Origin: Caulobacteraceae bacterium | Lineage (GTDB): Bacteria > Pseudomonadota > Alphaproteobacteria > Caulobacterales > Caulobacteraceae | Assembly (NCBI GenBank): GCA_947475465.1 | Contig: CANJLK010000004.1 | Location: 1-64,000, forward strand | Length of the DNA: 64,000 nt | Direction: 5' to 3' | Shown: one piece after another, positions 26,970 through 34,736 of the stretch | Position numbering within the stretch: the stretch's first letter is position 1 | Layout of the letters: every line of letters begins with the position of its first letter | Translations under genes and position numbers: made by a program | The notes under the pieces: model-generated | The model's database searches: none | Told to the model about the DNA's origin: nothing | Seen by the model: only the letters and a program-made list of their open reading frames with translations

Positions 26970-27077
26970 TCAGTTCAAAACCTAAAGTCCATCGTCCCTG
27001 CGCCGGCCGCGCCGAAGGCGCGAGCGCAGGCGCCGACCACATCCCGGTAACCGGATATTCCATTTCCCGGCTGGCGC

Positions 27078-27093
27078 ATTCCGATATCAGAAC
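27078..27093. promoter_or_regulatory. Palindromic operator candidate upstream of TetR gene
   Basis: ATTCCGATATCAGAAC is an imperfect palindrome around GATATC. Its core TTCCGATATCAGAA differs in one base from the perfect palindrome at 55008-55021 before TBDR4. It sits about 110 bases from the TetR start in a 226-base gene-free spacer. A TetR-type autoregulatory site is inferred. Confidence 0.45.
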
Positions 27094-27195
27094 GCCCGGG
27101 CAATGGGTTGTCCATCCCGCAAATTACGCCGCAAGCACGGTGCGATGGGCCGGCCCCCGCGCCAAGCGTCACGGCCACGATGTGGAATATTCCCG

Positions 27196-27672
27196 TCAGT
27201 CGTCCTCGGGCCGTTCATGGCTGGCCTTGCGCACGATATTGACCAGCTCGATCCGCGCGCCCGTGGCGGGACCGCAGTGGTAGCAATAATTGGTCCCCTT
27301 GCCGAAGGGTTCCGGATCGAAGTCGATCGGAAGTCCGTTGGCGGCCAGGTGCGCGCGGTCCTTGAGGACGTCTTCCGAGTAATAGCCGATGTGGTCGATG
27401 CGGGGACCGTTGCTGACATCCCAGGGTCCGCCGTTGGTGGTTCCCTCGATCAGCTCGATGAAGGGCGGGCCCTCTATCGAATAGACCACCTTGATGGTCC
27501 ACTCGGGATAGACGCTGATGCTGGGCTTGCGCCACCGAACCCCAAGCGCGCCGGAGAGTTCGGCCATCGCTGCCTCAATGTCCTCGACGACGATTCCCAC
27601 ATGGAAGAACGGCATCGCCGCCACGCCTGTGCCGACCTTGGCCAGGCTGGTGACCGTCTTCGCCTCGAGCAT
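27196..27672 (-). CDS. VOC (glyoxalase/dioxygenase) superfamily protein
   Basis: 158-residue vicinal-oxygen-chelate protein with two beta-alpha-beta modules. The four usual metal ligand positions appear filled: His in FFHVGIVV, Glu in FIELIEG, His in DHIGYYS and Glu in RIELVNIV. It could be an epimerase (methylmalonyl-CoA-type), lyase or dioxygenase. The ATG at 27672 follows GGGGAGAACATTC and is preferred to the in-frame upstream start at 27720. A perfect 10-base palindrome GGAATATTCC follows the stop. It stands alone between the TetR and SDR genes on the same strand; substrate unknown. Confidence 0.85.
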   Translation of the reverse strand: MLEAKTVTSLAKVGTGVAAMPFFHVGIVVEDIEAAMAELSGALGVRWRKPSISVYPEWTIKVVYSIEGPPFIELIEGTTNGGPWDVSNGPRIDHIGYYSEDVLKDRAHLAANGLPIDFDPEPFGKGTNYCYHCGPATGARIELVNIVRKASHERPEDD

Positions 27673-27860
27673 GAATGTTCTCCCCAGTGTGACGCTATCT
27701 GCGCGATCAGACACCAGCAAAGCAATTCGTCAGCCCATCAGGGCGCGCGCGCCGGGCAATTGCGCCAGCGCCAGGAAGGCGTCGAAAAGGCCCGAGAGGC
27801 GAGCCTCGTCCAAGGCGTCGTCGGCGCCTTGCGCATGTGATGTGCACCTTATTGCGCGTT

Positions 27861-28643
27861 CTAGCGGACCATGGTCGAGCCGCCGGTGACCGCGATCAGC
27901 TGGCCGGTGATGAAGCGCGAACCCTCGCCGGCCAGAAAGACCATCACGGGCGCCATGTCGCGGTCGGCGTCGCCCAGGGTCCCGCCGAGCGGATAGCGTT
28001 TCTTGCCGCCCTCGATGTAGGCCGCGCGCGCTTCCGGGGTCATCTCCGCCAGGCGCTCCTTGAACATCGGGCTCATAATCGAGGGGACCACCGAGTTGCA
28101 GGTGATCCAGTAGGGTGCCCATTCGTGGGCGATAGTCCGCGTCCAGGACATCACCGCGCCCTTCGACGCCGAATAGTGGCCGCCGCCGACATAGGCGTTC
28201 AACCCCGCGCCAGATCCGAAATTGATGATCCGGCCACCGCCCTCGCCATTGCCCTTCATGGCCCGGAAGGCGGCCTGGTTCGTCAGGAGCGTGCCGGTCA
28301 CATTGACGTCGAATACCCGGTTCCATTCCGCCACCGTGATCTCGTCGGCCGCGGTCCGCCCCAGGACGCCGGCCGGATTGGCCAGGACGTCCAGGCCGCC
28401 CATCCAGGCCGTGGCCTGGGCGAAGGCGTCGTTGACCTCGCCCTCCGAAGAGACGTCGCAGTGGTAGTAGGCCGTCGAGCCCGGGCCGGCCGCCGCCGCG
28501 GCCTTGGCGACCGCTTGGCCGGCCGCATCGTTGATGTCGAGCACGGCGACCTTCGCACCCTCCCGGACATAGGCCCGCACGGTCGCCAGACCGATGCCAC
28601 TGGCCCCGCCGGTGACGATGATCCTGCGGCCCTTGAGCTGCAT
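27861..28643 (-). CDS. Short-chain dehydrogenase/reductase (classical SDR)
   Basis: 260-residue NAD(P)-dependent oxidoreductase. The cofactor loop TGGASGIGLA lies near 12-21, followed by DIND, which favours NAD. The NNAG motif is NPAG. The catalytic Ser in FGSGAGLNAY is 13 residues before Tyr of YSASKGAV. The ATG at 28643 follows GGGAGAATAGGC; the frame is open much further upstream but that part overlaps the MBL gene. It starts 2 bases after the MBL protein's stop, so they form a tight operon and probably act on the same substrate chain. Confidence 0.92.
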   Translation of the reverse strand: MQLKGRRIIVTGGASGIGLATVRAYVREGAKVAVLDINDAAGQAVAKAAAAAGPGSTAYYHCDVSSEGEVNDAFAQATAWMGGLDVLANPAGVLGRTAADEITVAEWNRVFDVNVTGTLLTNQAAFRAMKGNGEGGGRIINFGSGAGLNAYVGGGHYSASKGAVMSWTRTIAHEWAPYWITCNSVVPSIMSPMFKERLAEMTPEARAAYIEGGKKRYPLGGTLGDADRDMAPVMVFLAGEGSRFITGQLIAVTGGSTMVR

Positions 28644-28645
28644 GC

Positions 28646-29947
28646 CTATTCTCCCGTGGCGTCCAGGCGCGCGAGGACGCTCTCGAGATAGGTGATCTCG
28701 TCGTAGTTTCGGCCTTCGCTGGCGTCGATCAGGTGGACGATGGCCGCGCGCTTGACGGCGAGCGCCCGGGCGTGGTCCGGATCGCCCTCCAGGATGATAT
28801 CCACCAGGTGCAGGGCCTCCACCGGCTTGCCGTCGTCCATGTAGCGCCAGGCCCGCTCGGCCAGCTTGTCGCCGCCCGCCAGGTCGAAGATGTCCTTCCA
28901 CACCGAGCGCGGCGGCTGAGCGTAGAGTTCAGTCGGGCTCTCGAAGCGGAACCAGCCCGTATATTCCTCCCAGACCGAGCGGACGACCCAGCGGGTCGGG
29001 CAGCGCCCGTCCGCCAGGGTGAGGCTGGCGGGCAGCTCGATCTCACCCATAAGCTGGTGCAGCGACTTGCCGTCATTCATGCCCTGGACCGTGGCGTCGT
29101 GGACGTAGAGCACGGCGTCGCGGATCTTCTCGTAGTCCTTGCGAATCTGCGCTTCGCCGTGGATCGGATCGTCGTGGCCGGTGACCAGCAGGCGGGGTTT
29201 CAGAGCCAGCATGCGGTTGACGTCGAGCACCCACAGGCGGGTGCTGCGGATACGGTCGCCGCGGATCGTCGTGAAGTTCGGCATGGCCCCGTAGAGCGCG
29301 CCGGCATGGTTGCCGGTGAACAGGATGGCTTCCTCGGGCATCCATACGAAGACCGAGTCCGGCGTCTCACCGCCGGGCGCCGACAGGATCTCGAACCGCC
29401 TGCCGCCAAGCGTGAAGGCGTGGCCGTCCTCAACCTGGGTCGTGATGTGAGCGCTGGGCATCGCGTCCGCCCCCGGCATCCGCGCCGAGGCGCCCTGCCG
29501 GCGCCAGGCCGTCGTGTTGGCGCGCCGGGGCTTGAAGAAGTCGGAGAGGCGCTGACGGTCGAGCACGCCCTCATGGAAGTAGGTGTGCGCCAGCGTCTCC
29601 ACGCCGCTATCGTCATAGATTTCCCAGCCGGAATAGTGGTCGGCGTGGCTCTGGGTATAGATGATCTTCTTCACCCGAAGTGGCCGGCCCAGCAGCTGTT
29701 CGAACCGCTCCCGATGGCGCACGGCCTGGGAGGACTGGCCGGTGTTGATCAGGACATCGCCGTCCGGCGTGGTCACCAGGTAGCGGTTGGAATTGGCCGA
29801 GGACATGTAGACGCCCTCGGCGATCTCGACCGCCGGATCCTCGGGCGCCCATCGCACCGCCACATGGAACCGGTGATCCTGGCTTGAGTATTTCGGCTGT
29901 GTAACGGCACCTGCCGAGGGGGCTGCATCGTCGGTTGCCTTACCCAT
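28646..29947 (-). CDS. Alkylsulfatase-like metallo-beta-lactamase-fold hydrolase
   Basis: 433-residue soluble MBL-fold protein with an alkylsulfatase-type dimerisation region at the C terminus (TELYAQPPRSVWKDIFDLAGGDKLAERAWRYMDDGKPVEALHLVDIIL). The metal motif HxHxDH reads Q99-S-H101-A-D103-H104, so the first His is Gln. Other ligand regions (GNHAGALYGAMPNF, VTGHDDPIHG) resemble the SDS-hydrolase relatives. No Sec signal peptide is visible, unlike the secreted alkylsulfatase SdsA1. It may hydrolyse a sulfate ester, lactone or thioester. It leads an operon with an SDR, and a perfect 18-base palindrome sits 32 bases upstream of its ATG. Confidence 0.85.
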   Translation of the reverse strand: MGKATDDAAPSAGAVTQPKYSSQDHRFHVAVRWAPEDPAVEIAEGVYMSSANSNRYLVTTPDGDVLINTGQSSQAVRHRERFEQLLGRPLRVKKIIYTQSHADHYSGWEIYDDSGVETLAHTYFHEGVLDRQRLSDFFKPRRANTTAWRRQGASARMPGADAMPSAHITTQVEDGHAFTLGGRRFEILSAPGGETPDSVFVWMPEEAILFTGNHAGALYGAMPNFTTIRGDRIRSTRLWVLDVNRMLALKPRLLVTGHDDPIHGEAQIRKDYEKIRDAVLYVHDATVQGMNDGKSLHQLMGEIELPASLTLADGRCPTRWVVRSVWEEYTGWFRFESPTELYAQPPRSVWKDIFDLAGGDKLAERAWRYMDDGKPVEALHLVDIILEGDPDHARALAVKRAAIVHLIDASEGRNYDEITYLESVLARLDATGE

Positions 29948-29978
29948 GTTCTATCGCCCCGTGTCATTGCGTCAGCCT

Positions 29979-29996
29979 TGTCCGAATATTCGGACA
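29979..29996. promoter_or_regulatory. Perfect 18-base palindrome, operator candidate
   Basis: TGTCCGAATATTCGGACA is a perfect inverted repeat without spacer, 32 bases upstream of the MBL-hydrolase start and in a short gene-free spacer. Length, symmetry and position fit a TetR-family operator overlapping the promoter of the MBL-SDR operon. The cognate regulator is not evident. Confidence 0.65.
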
Positions 29997-30139
29997 GCGC
30001 CACGATGTGATCTATTATTGAAACATGTCGCCATGACTTCGGGTCGTCAATGGAAACGCGCCCACAGACCTATGTACCGGGCTGGACTTCAACATTGAAG
30101 GCGAATCAACGCCGACTCCTGGGAAAATCTCTTGCTTCG

Positions 30140-31303
30140 CTAATCCGAGGTCGCAGACCCTGAAACTTCTCGGCGCAGCGCCTCGGCATGCTCGCCGAGG
30201 GTCGGAGCGACGTAGAGCGGGGGACGCTGGCCGTCGATCCGCAGGGGCGGGGCGAGGACACGGAAACGCTCGCGCGTCGGATGGTCGAGTTCCGCGATCA
30301 TCCCGGCTTCGGCGACGAAGGGATTGTCGAGCGCCTCGCCGATGCCATAGACGGGCGCAGCCGGCACCTCCGCGCCCAGTTTCTCGACCCACACGGCGGA
30401 GGAGTGGGTGATGAAATGCGCGTCCAGCGCGATGGTCAGGGCGTCGCGGTTGTCGAGTCGCTGGGCCGGCGTATTGAAACGCTGATCGTCCGCGAGGTCG
30501 GGTCGCTCGAGGGTGACGCAAAGCCGGCGCCAGAAATGGTCGGCCATGCAAGCGACATAGATCCAGCCGTCGGCCGTTCGGAAAGTCTGGCACGGCGTGT
30601 TGGCCGGATGGGCCGAGCGCGGCAGCTGGCCGGTGAGGATGCCCTCGTTCAGGTACCAGGCGCCCTGATAGGTCAGGTTGTGCAACGCCGTGTCGAAGAG
30701 GGCAGCGTCGACATCGCAGCCGGTTCCGGAGCGCTGGGCCCCATGCAGGGCGCTGGTCAGCCCAAAGGCCAGCAGCGCGCCGGTCATGTTGTCGATCATC
30801 GAGACGCCAACACGGGCCGGCGGCGTCCCGGGCTCGCCGGTCATCGACATCAGCCCCGCCTCGGCCTGCATCAGGAAGTCGAAGCCCGGCCGGTCCCGAC
30901 GGCTGTTCTCCCGCCCATAGGCGGAGATGTGACCGCAGACGATGGCCGGGTTCAGGTGCTTCAGGGATTTGTAGTCCAGGCCCAGTTCGGCCGCGACGCT
31001 GCCCCGCAGGTTGTTGACGACCACATGGGCGGTCTCCACCAAGCCATGGAAGACCGCCCGGTCCTCCGGCGCCTTCATGTCGAGGACGATGCTCTTCTTG
31101 GACAGGTTGTAGGCCTGGAAATAGAGGCTGTTGCCCCCGTCCAGGGTCTCCGGCGCCCCGGTGCCGCGCCCGGCCTCGCCTCCCGGCGGCTCGACCCGGA
31201 TCACCTCCGCGCCCATGGTCGCCAGGAGCAGGGTGGCGTAGGGCGCGGCCCCGAAATGTTCGAAGCTGATGACCCTAAGGCCGGCGAGCGGAAGCTGCGA
31301 CAC
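30140..31303 (-). CDS. CaiB/BaiF-type CoA transferase (class III)
   Basis: 387-residue class III CoA transferase that moves CoA between carboxylic acids. The N terminus GLRVISFEHFGAAPYATLLLATMGAEVIRVEPPGG is typical, and the catalytic Asp of the family is likely that in VGVSMIDNMTG. The start is GTG at 31303, with GAGGG overlapping the end of the acyl-CoA dehydrogenase gene; 13 bases separate the two. It probably activates an acid without ATP, in contrast to the ligase at the left edge. Donor and acceptor are unknown; relatives use carnitine, bile acids, formate or succinate. Confidence 0.93.
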   Translation of the reverse strand: MSQLPLAGLRVISFEHFGAAPYATLLLATMGAEVIRVEPPGGEAGRGTGAPETLDGGNSLYFQAYNLSKKSIVLDMKAPEDRAVFHGLVETAHVVVNNLRGSVAAELGLDYKSLKHLNPAIVCGHISAYGRENSRRDRPGFDFLMQAEAGLMSMTGEPGTPPARVGVSMIDNMTGALLAFGLTSALHGAQRSGTGCDVDAALFDTALHNLTYQGAWYLNEGILTGQLPRSAHPANTPCQTFRTADGWIYVACMADHFWRRLCVTLERPDLADDQRFNTPAQRLDNRDALTIALDAHFITHSSAVWVEKLGAEVPAAPVYGIGEALDNPFVAEAGMIAELDHPTRERFRVLAPPLRIDGQRPPLYVAPTLGEHAEALRREVSGSATSD

Positions 31304-31316
31304 CTGGCGTGATCCC

Positions 31317-32480
31317 TCAGAAGCTCTTGGGCATATCGAGCACGTGGGTGGCCACGTGGCTCAGGATCAGGTTCGTGGAGATCGGGGCCACCTGGTAGAG
31401 CCGGGTCTCGCGGAACTTGCGCTCGATGTCGTACTCCTCGGCGAAACCGAAACCGCCGTGCGTCTGCACGCACATGTCGGCTGCGAACCACGAGGCCTCC
31501 GAGGCCACCATCTTGGCCATGTTGGCCTCGGTGCCGCAGGGCCGGCCGGCTTCGAACAGGGTCGCGGCCTGGTCGACCATGAGGGCGGCGGCGGTCATCT
31601 GGACGTAGGCCCGGGCGATGGGGAACTGGACGCCCTGGTTTTGGCCGATCGGCCGGCCGAACACCTGGCGGTCCCTGGCGTAGGCGCTGGCCCGGTCGAT
31701 GAAGAACTTCGCATCGCCCACGCACTCCGAGGCGATCAGGATCCGCTCGGCGTTCATGCCCGACAGGATGTAGCGGAAGCCCTTGCCCTCCTCGCCCACC
31801 AGGTTCTCCGCCGGCACCCGCAGGTCCTCGAAGAACAGCTCCGTGGTGGCGTGGTTGAGCATGGTCCGCACCGGCCGGATGGTCAGGCCATTACCCACCG
31901 CCTCGCGCATGTCGACCAGCAGCACGCTCATCCCGTCCGAGGGCTTGGTCGCCTGGTCGCGCGGCGTGGTGCGGCAGAGCAGGACCATCAGGTCGGAGTG
32001 TTCCGCCCGGCTGATCCACAGCTTCTGGCCTGAGACCACATAGTGGTCGCCGTCGCGGCGGGCGAAGGTGGTGATCCGCGTCGTGTCGGTGCCGGCGCCG
32101 GGCTCGGTGACGCCGAAGGCCTGCAGCCGTAGTTCGCCCGAGGCGATCTTTGGCAGGTAACGTTCCTTCTGCTCAGGGCTGCCATGCGCCAGGACCGTGC
32201 CCATGGTGTACATCTGGGCGTGGCAGGCGCCGCCGTTGCAGCCCGACCGGTGGATTTCCTCGAGCACCGCCGCCCCGGCCCGCAGGCCCAGGCCCGACCC
32301 TCCGAATTCCTCCGGGATCAGGACCGAGAGGAACCCGCCCTCGGTGAGCGCCTGGACGAATTCCGCCGGATAGGCCCGGTCCCGATCCTTGGCCTGCCAG
32401 TAGGCGCCCGGGAAGCGCGCGCACAGCCGGCGCACGGCTTCGCGGATTTCAGGAAAGGTCTCGGCCACGGCCTCAGTCAT
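31317..32480 (-). CDS. Acyl-CoA dehydrogenase (APISTNLIL-type C terminus)
   Basis: 387-residue FAD acyl-CoA dehydrogenase. Core segments are AFGVTEPGAGTDTTRITTFARRDGDHY, QKLWISRAEHSD, RQVFGRPIGQNQGVQFPIA and QTHGGFGFAEEYDIERKFRETRLYQVAPISTN. The usual EGTSEI stretch after the FAD-binding helix is replaced by VAPISTN, so the catalytic base must come from elsewhere. It starts at ATG 32480 after GGGAGCG and is followed by the CoA transferase. The promoter is shared with the divergent SDR-thiolase-AtuA operon in a 117-base spacer. Likely carries out alpha,beta-desaturation of the CoA ester made by the transferase. Confidence 0.93.
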   Translation of the reverse strand: MTEAVAETFPEIREAVRRLCARFPGAYWQAKDRDRAYPAEFVQALTEGGFLSVLIPEEFGGSGLGLRAGAAVLEEIHRSGCNGGACHAQMYTMGTVLAHGSPEQKERYLPKIASGELRLQAFGVTEPGAGTDTTRITTFARRDGDHYVVSGQKLWISRAEHSDLMVLLCRTTPRDQATKPSDGMSVLLVDMREAVGNGLTIRPVRTMLNHATTELFFEDLRVPAENLVGEEGKGFRYILSGMNAERILIASECVGDAKFFIDRASAYARDRQVFGRPIGQNQGVQFPIARAYVQMTAAALMVDQAATLFEAGRPCGTEANMAKMVASEASWFAADMCVQTHGGFGFAEEYDIERKFRETRLYQVAPISTNLILSHVATHVLDMPKSF

Positions 32481-32597
32481 CGTTCACGCTCCCATGGCGG
32501 TGGCTCTAGACCGCCCCGCCCGCACAGTCCAAAAGCCTTTTCAGCCCGGGCATGACGGACGCCACCGTCGGCATCGGGCGCCAGGAGGGAGAAACAT

Positions 32598-33515
32598 ATG
32601 GGCGTGCTGGACGGCAAGGTGGTGCTGGTCACCGGCGGCGGAAACGGCATCGGGCGCGAGTGCGCCCTGCTGGCCGGTCGGGAAGGTGGGCGGGTGCTGG
32701 TCAATGACCTGGGCGCCGGGGTCACCGGCAAGGACGAAGGCTCCGCCGGCCCGGCCGAGACGGTGGCGGCGGAAATCCGCGCCGCGGGCGGCGAGGCGAT
32801 CTCCAACTCCGACAGCGTCGCCAGCTATGAGGCCGTCCAGGGCATGGTCGCCCAGGCCATCGCTGCCTTCGGCCGCATCGACGCTGTGATCAACCCGGCC
32901 GGCATCCTGCGCGACGGCATGTTCCACAAAATGTCCGAGGCCGATTGGGACGCGGTGATCGCCGTGCACCTGCGCGGGGCCTTCAATGTCAGCCGAGCCA
33001 CCGTCGAGCATTTCCGAAACCAGGGCAGCGGATCGCTGGTCCACTTCACCTCCACCTCGGGCCTGATCGGAAACATCGGCCAGGCCAACTACGCCGCCGC
33101 CAAACTGGGGGTCGTGGGCCTGTCCCACATCGTGGCCATGGAAGGCGCCTCCAAGGGTGTGCGCTCCAACGTCATCGCGCCCTTCGCCTGGACCCGGATG
33201 ATCGCCACCATTCCGATTACCGACGAGGCCTCGGCCCAGCGGGTCGAGCGGATGCGGACCGGCATGCGGGCCGACCAGGTGGCGCAGCTTGCGGTGGCGC
33301 TGGCGGCGGACGGCGCTTCTGACGTCACGGGCCAGATCTTCGCGGTGCGCGGCAATGAGGTGGTGCTGTTCAGCCAGCCCCGGCCCGTGGCCTCGATGTC
33401 GCGCGGCGACGGCTGGTCGCCGGCCACCCTGCTTTCCGACGCCCTGCCCGCCCTCAAGGCGAAATTCACGGACCTGGGCGCCTCGGCGTCGGTCTTCCCC
33501 TACGATCCGATCTGA
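32598..33515 (+). CDS. SDR-family 3-hydroxyacyl-CoA dehydrogenase-like protein
   Basis: 305-residue SDR resembling the dehydrogenase part of peroxisomal multifunctional enzyme type 2 (17-beta-HSD4). It has TGGGNGIGRECA, the characteristic long insert NDLGAGVTGKDEGSAGPAE, NPAGILRDGMFHKMSEADWD, and Ser plus Tyr in TSTSGLIGNIGQANYAAAKLG. It would oxidise a 3-hydroxyacyl-CoA to the 3-keto form. Strong GGAGGGAGA precedes the ATG. Its C-terminal extension after residue 245 lacks a hydratase domain. The thiolase starts 14 bases later, as expected for the next beta-oxidation step. Confidence 0.92.
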   Translation: MGVLDGKVVLVTGGGNGIGRECALLAGREGGRVLVNDLGAGVTGKDEGSAGPAETVAAEIRAAGGEAISNSDSVASYEAVQGMVAQAIAAFGRIDAVINPAGILRDGMFHKMSEADWDAVIAVHLRGAFNVSRATVEHFRNQGSGSLVHFTSTSGLIGNIGQANYAAAKLGVVGLSHIVAMEGASKGVRSNVIAPFAWTRMIATIPITDEASAQRVERMRTGMRADQVAQLAVALAADGASDVTGQIFAVRGNEVVLFSQPRPVASMSRGDGWSPATLLSDALPALKAKFTDLGASASVFPYDPI

Positions 33516-33528
33516 AGGACCAAGACCC

Positions 33529-34725
33529 ATGCGTCGCGCCGCCATCGTAAGCCCCATCAGGACCGCCGTCGGCAAGTTCCAGGGCGCGCTGTCCAGCGTC
33601 CAGGCCGGAGATCTGGCCGCGGTCGTGCTCAGGGCACTGATCGAACGTACGAAGCTTGACCCTGCCCGCGTGGACGAGGTGATCTTCGCCCAGGGCTATC
33701 CCAACGGCGAGGCGCCATGCATCGCGCGCTGGTCGCTGCTGGCCGCTGACTTCCCGATCGAGGTGCCGGGCTACAGCCTGGACCGCCGCTGCGGCAGCGG
33801 ACTGCAGGCCATCGTGGATGCGGCGATGCAGATCCAGACCGGCATGGCCGACGTGGTGATCGCCGGCGGCGTCGAAAGCATGTCCAACGTCGAATACTAT
33901 TCCACCGACATGCGGGCCGGCGCCCGGGCCGGCAGCGTTGTCATGCACGACCGGCTGGCGCGCGGGCGGGTGATGAGCCAGCCAGTCAGCCGCTTCGGCG
34001 TGATCAGCGGCATGATCGAAACCGCCGACAACCTGGCCCGGGAATACAACATCACCCGCGAGCAGAGCGACGAGTACGCCGTGATGAGCCAGCACCGGGC
34101 GGCCAAGGCCTGGGCCGAAGGCAAGTTCGCCGATGAGCTTGTCCCCGTCTCCGTGCCCCAGAAGCGCGGGGATCCGGTGATCTTCGACCGCGACGAAGGC
34201 GTGCGCGGCGACGCGACCGTCGAGAGTCTGGGCAAGCTGCGCCCCCTGGAGAAGGACGGCGTCGTCACCGCCGGCAACGCCAGCCAGCAGAACGATGCGG
34301 CGGCGGCCTGCCTTGTCGTCGCCGAGGACAAGCTGGCGGAACTGGGCCTGGAGCCCATGGGCTGGTACGTCGGCGCCGCGGCGGCCGGCTGCCATCCGGC
34401 CACCATGGGCATCGGCCCGGTGCCCGCCGTGGCGCGCCTCTTCGAACGCACCGGCCTGGGCTGGGACGATATCGACCTGGTGGAGTTGAACGAGGCCTTC
34501 GCACCCCAGGTCCTGGCGGTGCTCAAGGGCTGGGGCTGGGACGAGCGCGACCGGCTCAACGTCAACGGCTCGGGCATCTCCCTGGGCCACCCGATCGGCG
34601 CCACCGGCGGCCGAATCCTGGCCAACCTGCTGCGCGAACTGCATCGTCGCGGCGGACGCTACGGCCTGGAGACCATGTGCATCGGCGGCGGTCAGGGCAT
34701 GGCCGCGATCTTCGAGCGCGTTTAG
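33529..34725 (+). CDS. Acetyl-CoA acyltransferase (thiolase)
   Basis: 398-residue degradative thiolase. The nucleophilic Cys is C88 in DRRCGSGLQAI, with GNASQQNDAAAA, the His motif NVNGSGISLGHPIGATGGR and the acid/base Cys in CIGGGQGMA. It should cleave a 3-ketoacyl-CoA to acetyl-CoA (or propionyl-CoA for methyl-branched chains) and a shortened acyl-CoA. I start at ATG 33529; the open frame extends 80 codons further upstream but overlaps the SDR gene. AtuA begins 12 bases after its stop. Confidence 0.95.
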   Translation: MRRAAIVSPIRTAVGKFQGALSSVQAGDLAAVVLRALIERTKLDPARVDEVIFAQGYPNGEAPCIARWSLLAADFPIEVPGYSLDRRCGSGLQAIVDAAMQIQTGMADVVIAGGVESMSNVEYYSTDMRAGARAGSVVMHDRLARGRVMSQPVSRFGVISGMIETADNLAREYNITREQSDEYAVMSQHRAAKAWAEGKFADELVPVSVPQKRGDPVIFDRDEGVRGDATVESLGKLRPLEKDGVVTAGNASQQNDAAAACLVVAEDKLAELGLEPMGWYVGAAAAGCHPATMGIGPVPAVARLFERTGLGWDDIDLVELNEAFAPQVLAVLKGWGWDERDRLNVNGSGISLGHPIGATGGRILANLLRELHRRGGRYGLETMCIGGGQGMAAIFERV

Positions 34726-34736
34726 GAGCGACCGCC

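Noticed and set aside
27184-27193. Short palindrome GGAATATTCC as an operator
   Set aside because: Ten bases of symmetry right behind a stop codon, with no promoter close by, is too weak to list as a site.
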